From CAIJXV01 sp964497135 (GTDB lineage: Bacteria; Verrucomicrobiota; Kiritimatiellia; CAIKKV01; CAIJXV01), in assembly GCA_964497135.1 (NCBI GenBank), contig CAZCDO010000023.1, forward strand, positions 1 through 30,317: a stretch of DNA of 30,317 nucleotides. Direction: 5' to 3'. The position numbers and the translations under genes were made by a program. The notes beneath the pieces are model-generated. The model was not told where the DNA came from. It did no database searches and saw nothing but the letters and a program-made list of their open reading frames with translations. Within the stretch, counting starts at the first letter, position 1; every line of letters begins with the position of its first letter. Positions 7,552-15,699 of this stretch are shown here, one piece after another.

Positions 7552-8793
7552 ATGTCCCGTCGTGTTGTGATCAGCGGGTTGGGTCTGGTGTCCCCCCTCG
7601 GGCTGGATGAAGAGACCGTTTGGGCCAACCTGATGGCCGGGCGGACGGGGATTCGCCGGATTACGGCTTTCGATGCCAATCTGTTCCGAGCCGCAAACGG
7701 GGCGGAGGTTGATGCCGCGGCTTTGGATTCAGCGCTGGCGGCGCGCGGGTGGAAGGGCGAGGCGAAAGTGGTGGATATGGCGCTGGTGGCGGCCGATCAG
7801 GCCTTGCGCGCGGCAAAGTTGATCAGCGACGATGGCGCGCGGGAGCCCCAGCCGGTGCCGGTGATCATCGGATCGGCCAACGGACCGGCGGCGGCTTTGC
7901 ACGAGGCGATTGCCTCCTACATTCAAAAAGGAGTGCGGGGGATTCGTCCGACCACCGTACCCCAATGCATGGTGAATATCGTCGCCACCCGGTTGTCGAT
8001 CGAGTTCAAACTGACGGGTATTCATTATAATATATCAGCCGCCTGCACCTCTTCGGCAACGGCCATGGGAAACGCTTTCCGGATGATCCGGGATGGATAT
8101 GCGGACCGGGTTTTATGTGGCGGAGCGGAATTTCTGTTTGTGCCCTCCTATTATTCGGCGTGGAATAATCTGGGCATTTTATCGAGCGAGCCCGATCCGC
8201 TTCGCGCTGCCCGCCCCTTCGATTTGGGCCGGAAAGGATTTGTCATGGGTGCCGGGGCGGCGATGCTGGTGATGGAGGAGGAAGCCTCCGCCCGCCGCCG
8301 CGGCGTGCGCATCCGGGGCGAAATCTGCGGGTATGGCGAGTCGTCCGACGCCGAACACATTGTCCGGCCCCAAGCCGCCGGTCAGACCCAGGCCCTTCGC
8401 CATGCGATGTCGGACTCGGGTTTGGCACCGGATACGGTGGGCCTGATCGTCAGTCATGGGACTGCCACGCTGATGAATGATCGGAGCGAATGTGCCGCCA
8501 TCCGGTCTTTTTTTGGCGAAATAACGACGTCATCGCCCCGGGTCAGCGCCTTGAAATCCTATTTCGGCCATACCATTGGCGCGTCCGGTGCGATCGAGAC
8601 GGTGGTTACTTTGCTGGCTTTGGAGCGGGGCCGGATTCCACCCAATCTGAATATCGATCAGCCGGATCCCGAATGCGATGTGCGCCTGGTGGGGAAGAGC
8701 CCGGAGCCGCTGGAGAAACCGGTGGCCGTCAAACAGAGCTTCGGATTTGGGGGCGCCAATGGCGTGATGGTGATGCGGCGGTGGGACGGCTGA
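7552..8793 (+). CDS. Beta-ketoacyl-ACP synthase, FabF-like (KAS II)
   Basis: This 413-residue thiolase-fold condensing enzyme extends an acyl chain with malonyl-ACP. The catalytic triad is intact: C165 in SAACTSSATAMG, H302 in SHGTATLMND, and H340 in KSYFGHTIGASG. The C-terminal FGFGGANGVMVMRR is the usual glycine-rich loop. The motifs depart a little from textbook FabF (DTACATS, HGTST, KSMTGH), hinting at a specialised or secondary KAS rather than the main housekeeping enzyme. It is the last gene of the glycogen synthase-pilT-SDR operon. Its start is 4 bp past the SDR stop with a weak AAGG upstream. Confidence 0.88.
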   Translation: MSRRVVISGLGLVSPLGLDEETVWANLMAGRTGIRRITAFDANLFRAANGAEVDAAALDSALAARGWKGEAKVVDMALVAADQALRAAKLISDDGAREPQPVPVIIGSANGPAAALHEAIASYIQKGVRGIRPTTVPQCMVNIVATRLSIEFKLTGIHYNISAACTSSATAMGNAFRMIRDGYADRVLCGGAEFLFVPSYYSAWNNLGILSSEPDPLRAARPFDLGRKGFVMGAGAAMLVMEEEASARRRGVRIRGEICGYGESSDAEHIVRPQAAGQTQALRHAMSDSGLAPDTVGLIVSHGTATLMNDRSECAAIRSFFGEITTSSPRVSALKSYFGHTIGASGAIETVVTLLALERGRIPPNLNIDQPDPECDVRLVGKSPEPLEKPVAVKQSFGFGGANGVMVMRRWDG

Positions 8794-8804
8794 GTCCGGG
8801 TGTG

Positions 8805-8819
8805 GCCGGCAGGGCCGGC
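8805..8819 (+). terminator. Hairpin after the FabF-like gene
   Basis: GCCGGC-AGG-GCCGGC forms a 6 bp GC-only stem 12 bp after the stop codon. There is no T tract, so this is either a weak terminator or part of the neighbouring palindromic DNA. Confidence 0.3.
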
Positions 8820-8838
8820 AACCCCACAGGAATCAGAC

Positions 8839-8903
8839 GTAGGGCCTTCGCTTGTCGAAGGCCGGGAGCGAAGAGACGGCTCGCCGACGAGCGGCCGCCC
8901 TAC
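8839..8903. repeat. REP/BIME-like palindromic element, copy 1
   Basis: Two arms of 25 and 25 bases face each other; both begin GTAGGGC when read inward and both carry an internal C-TTGT/CTCGT-G hairpin (for example CTTCG-CTTGT-CGAAG). A sister element lies at 18095-18158. The structure matches REP/BIME units, which in other bacteria are moved by RAYT-type transposases. It sits between two convergent genes and could act as a bidirectional transcription stop. Confidence 0.75.
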
Positions 8904-8964
8904 GAGGGCGAAGGGGAGAAGCGCGGCGCACTGACCAATGAGGCACCTCAACGTTTCTACAAGG

Positions 8965-10662
8965 TCACGGTGCGTTTACCCTAGAACTGTTCGTTGGACC
9001 AAACAGACGAACACCGTTTTTTTCATACAACAGAAGATGGTTCGGCGGGACTGTGCCCTCGCCGTCGATTTGGAAATAATAGATGCGGGGGTTGGCGCCA
9101 TACCAGGCGAAATCGTCGGGGTCCAAAACGATCCAGTGGCGGAGATAGTGGATGGCCTCCGAGTAGATCGAACGCCAGTTGCCTTTAAAGGCGGGGCGTT
9201 GCTGGAGCGCGGCTTGAGTTTTCAGGGGGGAGGGGGAGGTGAAACGGGGACACCCGGAAACATAGGCTTGGATCTGCCGCCGGGCCATGCCGGGCGCCTC
9301 GATTCGAAAAGGGCCCCGGGGATCGAGTTGTTCCAGGAACTGCGCGGCATCATAGAGCCTGCGGGGCATGGCGTGAAGAGATCGCTCCAGCAGTATGGCG
9401 CCCGCGCCGAGCGCCAAGAGGGCGAGGGCACTCGACTGGAGAATGCCGCGGATTCGGCCGGGAAGAACATCGATGCACCCATAGCCCCGTACCGCGCTCC
9501 AGGCGACAAACGGCAAAGCCGGCAGGGCCCCGTACATTTCGCCGGCGCAGGCCAGGGGCAGGGTCAGGACCAAACCCCAGAATAGAAAACGATCCGCCGG
9601 CGGGAGGGGGAATTTTCGCAGGGCGAGGATTCCGGGGATGAGTAGAACGCCGAGAATTCCGAAGCGAACCGCCAGGTTGCGGAGGGGGCGCAGACCAGCG
9701 GTCAGGCTCGATTCGGCTCCGGTGAGCAACCAGCCCAGGCCCAGAATTCCGATGCCCAAAATGAGAAGTACGGGACGTGATCGGGGTGGGTTTGGAAATT
9801 TGAATCCTCCGAACAGAATCAGAGTCAGAGGAATAGCCGCGAGGCTGACCTTATGGGACAGCAGGAGCAGCAAGGCCATGCCCGCCAGGCCGATCCAGCG
9901 GCGGGGGCCGCGGGCCGGCCCCAGGCAGAACCAAAGGAAGCCCGGAAAGAGGGCCATAAAAAGGCCCCGCCCCGTGGCCCAATGGGTATACCGGATAAAA
10001 ACCGGGGCCAGCAGATAGAACAGGGTGAAGAGGAAGGCCTGCCGGCGTTGGGGCCAGAGCACTCTACCTAATGCCCAAGAAGTGCCCAAGGCGATCAGGG
10101 CGGTCACGGTCGAGATGAGATAAAACCCCCAATCCACACCCGTTCCCCCCAGCATTTGAAGGGTGGCCAGTAGTAAGGGGTAGGCCGATGGATAACTGCG
10201 CGGAGCGTAGCCGAACAAGGCGAGGGGATGGGTCAACCAGGGGATGGACTGTTCGACCGCAACCGCCGTGGCCAGGTCCTGCCATTTATAGGTATCGATA
10301 CCGGCCAGATGAGTAAAGGGCAGGAGGATCAGCGCCATAACCCCGGCCAAGGCGATCCAGCGGGGATCGAGGTCGGTTGTGGCCGGAAGCCAGGGGGTTT
10401 TTAGAAGGGGCCGCAGGGCCAGGATGGCGGCTAATACCGATAGATGTCCCACCGCCAGGAAAAAGGGTGTAATTGGAGTATGGGTTATTTGCATCAACAT
10501 CGGAACGGTGCAATTCAACCCCACCAGCAAGGGACCCCAGAGTAAAAAATGAAGGTTAGAATCGCGCTCGCCCAAGAGCAGACGGGCCAAAAGCCACGGG
10601 GTAAAAATCAGGGCCGCCCCAAGCGCCATTCGGGTAAAAAGGAAATCGAAGAGAAAGCTCAT
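8965..10662 (-). CDS. Multi-pass GT-C-like membrane glycosyltransferase
   Basis: This 565-residue integral membrane protein has roughly 11-13 hydrophobic helices in residues 5-430, then a hydrophilic C-terminal domain of about 135 residues. This is the layout of GT-C glycosyltransferases (PMT, ArnT and relatives), which take sugars from polyprenyl-phosphate donors outside the inner membrane. After the fourth helix comes HLAGIDTYKWQDLA, with D123 and D129. GT-C enzymes carry their catalytic acidic residue in the first long outer loop, so these two are the candidates. RRLYDAAQFLEQLDPRGPFRIEAPG in the tail is typical of the soluble domain. It is the second gene of a minus-strand pair; the stop of the poly-Thr protein gene is 30 bp upstream. 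The ribosome binding site is weak, which suggests coupling to that gene. The exact family and substrate are unproven. Confidence 0.65.
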   Translation of the reverse strand: MSFLFDFLFTRMALGAALIFTPWLLARLLLGERDSNLHFLLWGPLLVGLNCTVPMLMQITHTPITPFFLAVGHLSVLAAILALRPLLKTPWLPATTDLDPRWIALAGVMALILLPFTHLAGIDTYKWQDLATAVAVEQSIPWLTHPLALFGYAPRSYPSAYPLLLATLQMLGGTGVDWGFYLISTVTALIALGTSWALGRVLWPQRRQAFLFTLFYLLAPVFIRYTHWATGRGLFMALFPGFLWFCLGPARGPRRWIGLAGMALLLLLSHKVSLAAIPLTLILFGGFKFPNPPRSRPVLLILGIGILGLGWLLTGAESSLTAGLRPLRNLAVRFGILGVLLIPGILALRKFPLPPADRFLFWGLVLTLPLACAGEMYGALPALPFVAWSAVRGYGCIDVLPGRIRGILQSSALALLALGAGAILLERSLHAMPRRLYDAAQFLEQLDPRGPFRIEAPGMARRQIQAYVSGCPRFTSPSPLKTQAALQQRPAFKGNWRSIYSEAIHYLRHWIVLDPDDFAWYGANPRIYYFQIDGEGTVPPNHLLLYEKNGVRLFGPTNSSRVNAP

Positions 10663-10692
10663 GGCGGAAAAGGCTCTGGAAGAGGCCGGATC

Positions 10693-11418
10693 TTAGATGC
10701 CCGATTCACTGATGGGGGGGAACGTGATGGTGGTGGTACTGGTGGTCGTCGTGGTGGTGGTCGTCGTTGTGGTGGTCGTAGTGGTTGGGAAGGTTGGAGG
10801 AGGGGGGGGGCCGCCGCCCCCGCCGCCCCCACCGGTGGTGGTGGTGGTGGTCGTCGTGGTGGTGGTATATGCCGTTACCCGGCCTTGGTTTTTAAGGCCG
10901 GCGGACGAATTTTCCTGTTGGGACGGGTCGCCCAGAAAGCCTTCCGGGATGCGGTCGACGTAGGAAGGCATTTGACGATAATACGCCTCATAGAGAGCGA
11001 TGGGGAACTCGGCGATCGGGGCATCCGATCGGAGCGAGTGAAAGGAAAAATATTCGATTTTCAGGTTTTCGCCGTAGAGAACCCGCCACAGACGGTTACC
11101 GGCATGGTTCTGTTTTTCATCATCCGTTGGGGCGACGGGCGGAGCTTCGGGTTGGTCGAAGAGAGCGGAATCGCCGGGAAGATTGGGATTGGCAAGGGGG
11201 CGGCGACCTTGGGCGTTCTGGAAAATGGGCGGGGCGGACGCGGAGGCCCCGGCGTTTCTGGAGGGATCGGAGAGAGACGAGCCGGTGGCGTTTAAATCGA
11301 GGGGGAGGGGCTCCGTGTCCTGAACCGATTCCCAGAGCAGACGGCCGGCAATGACCACCGCCGCCAGCAATAAGCCGGTGACGATTCCGCCCGCGATGCC
11401 TGACGATGTTATTTTCAT
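10693..11418 (-). CDS. Membrane-anchored protein with poly-Thr, poly-Gly and poly-Pro tracts
   Basis: This 241-residue protein of no known family starts with a short basic segment and a hydrophobic helix (about residues 8-28, GIVTGLLLAAVVIAG), likely a signal anchor with the rest outside the inner membrane. Residues 30-105 are rich in Pro, Ala and Ser. Residues 108-165 look folded (RLWRVLYGENLKIEYF and on). The tail is extreme: 11 Thr at 185-195, 8 Gly at 196-203, 5 Pro at 204-208, then 15 Thr at 212-226 followed by S-TTT. Dense Thr is typical of O-glycosylated stalks. The tract is encoded by ACC/ACG/ACT microsatellite DNA with a run of nine C, so its length may vary between cells. The upstream ribosome binding site is poor. 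The glycosyltransferase gene follows in the same direction. The coding call rests on the conserved-looking middle part and the gene pair. Confidence 0.6.
   Translation of the reverse strand: MKITSSGIAGGIVTGLLLAAVVIAGRLLWESVQDTEPLPLDLNATGSSLSDPSRNAGASASAPPIFQNAQGRRPLANPNLPGDSALFDQPEAPPVAPTDDEKQNHAGNRLWRVLYGENLKIEYFSFHSLRSDAPIAEFPIALYEAYYRQMPSYVDRIPEGFLGDPSQQENSSAGLKNQGRVTAYTTTTTTTTTTTGGGGGGGGPPPPPTFPTTTTTTTTTTTTTTTSTTTITFPPISESGI
10728..10866. repeat. Triplet microsatellite with a G9/C9 run
   Basis: On the plus strand this is ggt/cgt triplets, then nine G at 10802-10810 running into a GC-only palindromic stretch, then ggt triplets again. On the minus strand it encodes the Thr, Gly and Pro tracts. 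Triplet slippage would change tract length in frame; slippage in the C9 run would shift the frame and replace the last Thr tract. Confidence 0.8.
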
Positions 11419-11490
11419 GGGTGTATACCGCTAAAACACTTTTCATTGTAACCGATTCCGGCTCAGCATTCAATGTTTTCGTGCGATAAC

Positions 11491-11506
11491 CCTCAAAAAT
11501 ATGAGG
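11491..11506. promoter_or_regulatory. Small inverted repeat in a divergent promoter region
   Basis: CCTCA/TGAGG with a 6-base AT spacer stands 42 bp before the hybrid kinase start. It lies in the 129 bp AT-richer gap that must hold promoters for the kinase (plus) and the poly-Thr gene (minus). It could be an operator. No confident -35/-10 pair was assigned. Confidence 0.25.
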
Positions 11507-11547
11507 ATTGCATTTCGTGACATTAAACGCTAAACAATCGCCACTTT

Positions 11548-14500
11548 ATGGATGCATCATCTCTCATTCCCGATGGGATTCAACGTCGTTTCAAACGATG
11601 GTTTTTCGGGCTGTTGGTATTAAGTCTGGGTTGGTGTGGAGTGGGTTCGCTCAATGCCGCCGGTTCCCTCCTGGTGCTTCATTCCTATCATTCGGGGTAT
11701 TGGTGGACCGACGATCAGGCGGAAGGGATTCGGCTGGTCATCGACTCCGGACTGCCGCCGACCGAGCCGCACCTGGAATTTTTGGACGTCATGCGGCAGG
11801 ACACGCCCGAATATCGGGGGCGTTTTCTGGATGTGTTACGGGTCAAATATGCGCGGGAATCGGTGGCGGTGGTATTGACGACCGACGAGCCGGCCTTGAA
11901 ATTTGCGGTTGAACACCGCTCCGTTTTATTTCCGGAGGCGGCGATCGTTTTCTCCGGATTGCACGGTGAATTGCCCGCTTTTTTGGACGGGCAGCGGAAA
12001 ATCACCGGAGTGATTGAAACGCGCGATCCGACGTCGGCGTTGACGATTATTCGTCGATTTCATCCGGGCTACCGGCGGGTGCTGGTGCTGTTCGATCCTC
12101 TCGCCCGGCCCGATGCCGCCGCCTTTCAGGCGGACCGGTTGGTGCCGGCCGTCCCCGGAGCGGCGGGCGACGTCACCGTGCTGTCGTATCCGGACTTTGA
12201 AGCGGCGTTGGGTACGCCGGGGTTCAAGCCGGAACCGGAGCTGATTTTGTTGATCAATTCCCTGCGGAACCTCCCGAATGAAAGAACCGAGATTGACCGG
12301 CAGGTCCAATTCATCCGGCGGTTTGCCGATGTTCCGATTTACCATATTAGTTCCCCCACCTTGGGCAAGGGATCGGTGGGTGGGGAACTTTATAGTGGTC
12401 GACGGCAGGGGATGGCGGCGGCCGCCTTGGCCTTGCGGATTCTGGGAGGGGATGATCCGGAGAGTCTGCCGGTCCAGCGCCAGCACTTTGCGCGGTTTGT
12501 GGTGAACTATCCGGAATTCCTGCGATGGGGTCTGGACGAGAAACAGTTGACCCGGGATCTGGTGGTGATCAACCGGCCTTTTTCCTTTTATGACACCTAT
12601 CGCCTGCTGGTCTGGGGGGTGATCGGGGTGGTCGTGATCCTGTTGGCCCTGATTGTGTTTTTGGGGTGGACGATCGTGGGGAATAAGCGGGTGGAGCGAT
12701 ATCTCAAGGAAAGCGAGAAGCGCTTTGAATTCACCCAGTTCGCGGTCGATCATTCCGCGATGGGGGTGATCTGGATGGATGCGCAAGGCCGGGTGACGTA
12801 TGCGAATAAGGCTGCCTGCCAGGCGCTCGAATATTCGGCGGAAGAGCTGGTACAGCGGACGGTTTTCGATTTCGACCTGAAAGTTACCCCGGCCAACCTG
12901 GCGGCGCACTGGGGAAAACTCCGGCGCCAGACGGCGGTCAGCCTGGAATCGGAGCACCGGACACGCACGGGGCGCGTGTTTCCGGTGGAGGTGAACTCCA
13001 ATTACCTGGTCTATAACGGGGTGGAATTTCTGTGCGCCTTTATCCGGGATATCAGCGACCGGAAATCAACGGAGCAACGGTTGCGCGATGAGCGCAATTT
13101 ATTGCGCACCTTGATCGACAACCTGCCCGATCTGATTTACATCAAAGACACCAACAGCCGGTTTATGGCCGGGAACCAAGCGCTTGCCCAATTATTAGGT
13201 GTGGCGACGCCTTCGGATTTGATTGGCCGGGCGGATGCCGATTTCTTTCCGCGGGAATTATCGGAGCGGTTTGCGCGGGACGAGGCCGAGGTGATCCAAA
13301 GCGGCGTGCCGCTGATGAATCGTGAAGACAGGGTCCGCTCGGCGTCCGGCGACCCCGTATGGTTCATGACCAGCAAATTGCCGTTGCGCAATCAAAACGG
13401 ACAAATCATCGGCCTGGTGGGGATCGGGCGCAATACGACCGAGCGTAAACAGGCGCTGGACGCCTTGCAGGCCAGCGAGGACCGTTTGCGGAGAGTGGTT
13501 TCCGGCGCCCCGATTATTCTGTTTGCCATCGATTCCGACGGGATTTGCACCCTGTCCGACGGCAAGGGATTATCGTTGCTGAATTTAAAGGCGGACGAGT
13601 TGGTGGGGCTGAATCTGTTCGACTATTTTTGGGACGCACCGCAATTTTTGGGCGATGTCCACCGGGCCTTGGAGGGGGCGGCGTTTGCCGGCACGCACGA
13701 GATTCGAGACCGGATTTTCGAAACCTTTTTCACTCCGATTCGGGCGGCGGATGGTCAGGTGATCGGCACCACCGGCATATCCACGGATCTCACGGACCGG
13801 CAGAAGGCGGAACAGCAATTGTTTCGCGCTCAGAAGATGGAAGCCATTGGCGAGCTGGCGGGAGGGGTGGCGCACGATTTCAACAACATCCTGACGGGGA
13901 TTCTCGGGTACGCGCATCTGGTCGTTCACCAGACCGACCCCGGGAGTCCCGTGCATCTGGCGGGGGAAACCATCGAAAAAGCAGCCGAGCGTGCGGCCGA
14001 ACTGACCAAGCAATTGCTGGGTTTTGCGCGGCAGGGCAAACAGCAGAATATACCGGTCGATTTCCATGCGGTGATCGGCGAAGTGATCGCATTGCTGAAC
14101 CGCACCTTTAATCCGAACATTCTCTTGAGTCAACGATTACAGGCTTCGTCCGCCACCATCCAAGGGGATCCGTCGCAATTACAGCAAGTGGTGCTGAATT
14201 TGACGGTCAATGCCCGGGACGCCATGCCCGATGGCGGCAAATTGACCTTTGTGACAGAGGAACAGGTTCTGGATACGGCGAAGGTTCGTCTTCAACCGGG
14301 GATTCAACCCGGGCGATTCCTTCTCTTTGCCCTGACGGATACCGGGCAGGGCATTCCCCGGGAGATTCAGCAACGCATTTTCGAACCCTTTTTCACCACC
14401 AAGGAGGCCGGTAAGGGGACGGGCATGGGGTTGGCGATGGTGTATTCCATCGTCAAAAATCATGGCGGCTTCATCCAGTTGGAGAGTGGGGAGGGGAGAG

Positions 14501-14973
14501 GGACGACATTTCGGATTTATCTGCCCTTGGCGGCGAGTCCGATCACAACGGAGCCGGTGGTAGCCGGGCTGGAAACGACCGCCCCCCGGGGACAAGGTCG
14601 GGTATTGGTGATCGATGATGACGAGATGATTCGGACGCTGTCCGCCCGACTGTTGCGGGAATTGGGGTATTGGGCCGTCACGGCGGCATCCGCCGAGCAG
14701 GGGTTAAACCAGTATCGGGCGACTCCCGGCGATATCGACCTGGTGCTGGTGGACATGGCGATGCCCGAGATGAATGGGCAGGCTTTTTTCCGGGCTTTGC
14801 GGACGCATGATCCCAAGGCGTGCGTGGTGCTGTTTTCAGGGCTCCGGTTGGATGCTCAGATCCAAGCTCTGATGGATGAGGGTTTGGCGGGATATATTCA
14901 GAAGCCCTACAAATTGGCGGATTTGGCGCAAGTCCTGCAACAGGCGCTGGCGAGGCGCGCGGGTCCGGGTTAA
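11548..14973 (+). CDS. Hybrid sensor histidine kinase with periplasmic ABC-type binding domain and three PAS domains
   Basis: This 1141-residue membrane sensor begins with a signal or helix at about 15-38, then a periplasmic domain (about 40-335; LLVLHSYHSGYWW onward) resembling the ABC substrate-binding family found on some sensors. A second helix lies at about 350-378. Three PAS domains follow (about 395-505, 515-640 and 655-760). The HisKA domain has GELAGGVAHDFNNIL with the phosphorylated H776. The ATPase domain has the N box LNLTVNARDAM, then DTGQGIP and GTGMGLAMVYSIVKNHGG. A C-terminal receiver has VIDDDEM, the phosphorylated D1069 in LVDMAMPEM, and K in QKPYK. The receiver has no output domain, so a partner protein must carry the signal. 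The ATG at 11548 has no clear Shine-Dalgarno. The phosphate genes start 38 bp downstream, suggesting shared regulation. Confidence 0.92.
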   Translation: MDASSLIPDGIQRRFKRWFFGLLVLSLGWCGVGSLNAAGSLLVLHSYHSGYWWTDDQAEGIRLVIDSGLPPTEPHLEFLDVMRQDTPEYRGRFLDVLRVKYARESVAVVLTTDEPALKFAVEHRSVLFPEAAIVFSGLHGELPAFLDGQRKITGVIETRDPTSALTIIRRFHPGYRRVLVLFDPLARPDAAAFQADRLVPAVPGAAGDVTVLSYPDFEAALGTPGFKPEPELILLINSLRNLPNERTEIDRQVQFIRRFADVPIYHISSPTLGKGSVGGELYSGRRQGMAAAALALRILGGDDPESLPVQRQHFARFVVNYPEFLRWGLDEKQLTRDLVVINRPFSFYDTYRLLVWGVIGVVVILLALIVFLGWTIVGNKRVERYLKESEKRFEFTQFAVDHSAMGVIWMDAQGRVTYANKAACQALEYSAEELVQRTVFDFDLKVTPANLAAHWGKLRRQTAVSLESEHRTRTGRVFPVEVNSNYLVYNGVEFLCAFIRDISDRKSTEQRLRDERNLLRTLIDNLPDLIYIKDTNSRFMAGNQALAQLLGVATPSDLIGRADADFFPRELSERFARDEAEVIQSGVPLMNREDRVRSASGDPVWFMTSKLPLRNQNGQIIGLVGIGRNTTERKQALDALQASEDRLRRVVSGAPIILFAIDSDGICTLSDGKGLSLLNLKADELVGLNLFDYFWDAPQFLGDVHRALEGAAFAGTHEIRDRIFETFFTPIRAADGQVIGTTGISTDLTDRQKAEQQLFRAQKMEAIGELAGGVAHDFNNILTGILGYAHLVVHQTDPGSPVHLAGETIEKAAERAAELTKQLLGFARQGKQQNIPVDFHAVIGEVIALLNRTFNPNILLSQRLQASSATIQGDPSQLQQVVLNLTVNARDAMPDGGKLTFVTEEQVLDTAKVRLQPGIQPGRFLLFALTDTGQGIPREIQQRIFEPFFTTKEAGKGTGMGLAMVYSIVKNHGGFIQLESGEGRGTTFRIYLPLAASPITTEPVVAGLETTAPRGQGRVLVIDDDEMIRTLSARLLRELGYWAVTAASAEQGLNQYRATPGDIDLVLVDMAMPEMNGQAFFRALRTHDPKACVVLFSGLRLDAQIQALMDEGLAGYIQKPYKLADLAQVLQQALARRAGPG

Positions 14974-14975
14974 AG

Positions 14976-14993
14976 ATGAGGTGGAGGCCTCAT
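14976..14993 (+). other. Hairpin between the kinase and phosphate genes
   Basis: ATGAGG/CCTCAT is a 6 bp stem with a 6-base loop that starts 2 bp after the kinase stop. There is no T tract, so it is probably not a full terminator. It may tune read-through or protect mRNA ends. Confidence 0.35.
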
Positions 14994-15011
14994 GAAACGA
15001 AAGGATAACGC

Positions 15012-15683
15012 ATGCAAAGTTTGGCCAATTTATTCGGGGAATCGCCGTTCGAACATATCGTGACGCATGCCCGTAAAATTCATGAATGCGTCAATCTGAT
15101 CCGTCCCATCACCGAAGCGCTGTTGGTCGGGGATATGGCGCGCCTGACCGAACTCCAGGCCCTCATGTCCGCGACGGAATTCGAGGCGGACAAAATCAAG
15201 GATGGCATCCGGCAAAATCTGTCGCGCCGGATGTTATTGCCGGTATCCCGGGAGGATATTCTGACCTTTGTTCGACAACTGGACCGGATGGGGGATGATG
15301 CCGAGGATTACGCGGTGGTGGCGACTTTTCGCAAAATGGAATTACCGTCTGAACTGCGCCAGGACTTTACGGGGCTGGTTGACAAGATCATCCAGACGAG
15401 CGAGGCCTTGTTGAGCCTGGCGGAGGAACTGGCTCGTTTGCAAAAAGACGCGTTTGAAGGCAGTGAGGCCGAGCGGGTATTGCTGAAAATCCAGGATGTT
15501 TGTCATCTCGAATGGGAATCCGACAAATTAAGCCGGGCCCTCGCCCGCCGCTACTATTCGTTGCCGGGAATCGATCCCTTGACGGTGATGATTTTGGATA
15601 AATTGTGCCGGACGCTGACGGGAATCGCCGACCATGCGGAAAATGTCGGCAAATCCCTGCGCCTGATGATTGTAAGACAATAA
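15012..15683 (+). CDS. DUF47 / PhoU-like phosphate transport accessory protein
   Basis: This 223-residue, all-helical protein belongs to the DUF47 (TIGR00153) branch of the PhoU fold, which is commonly encoded next to PiT permeases and thought to regulate them. The opening LFGESPFEHIVTHARKIHEC is typical. Conserved acidic segments include TEFEADKIKDGI and LDRMGDDAEDYAV, with HLEWESDKLSRALARR and GIADHAENVGKSLR near the C-terminus; in PhoU relatives such E/D-rich motifs bind metal clusters. The start ATG has AAAGGA about 6 bases upstream. The pit start is 16 bp past its stop, so the two are co-transcribed. Cytoplasmic, probably at the membrane with PiT. Confidence 0.9.
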   Translation: MQSLANLFGESPFEHIVTHARKIHECVNLIRPITEALLVGDMARLTELQALMSATEFEADKIKDGIRQNLSRRMLLPVSREDILTFVRQLDRMGDDAEDYAVVATFRKMELPSELRQDFTGLVDKIIQTSEALLSLAEELARLQKDAFEGSEAERVLLKIQDVCHLEWESDKLSRALARRYYSLPGIDPLTVMILDKLCRTLTGIADHAENVGKSLRLMIVRQ

Positions 15684-15699
15684 TCCCAGGGTGTTTCTC

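Noticed and set aside
10549..11295. Plus-strand Gly/Arg-rich and poly-Val frames across the triplet tract
   Set aside because: They are antisense readings of the Thr/Gly/Pro tracts. Only the minus strand gives an N-terminal helix and a folded-looking middle.
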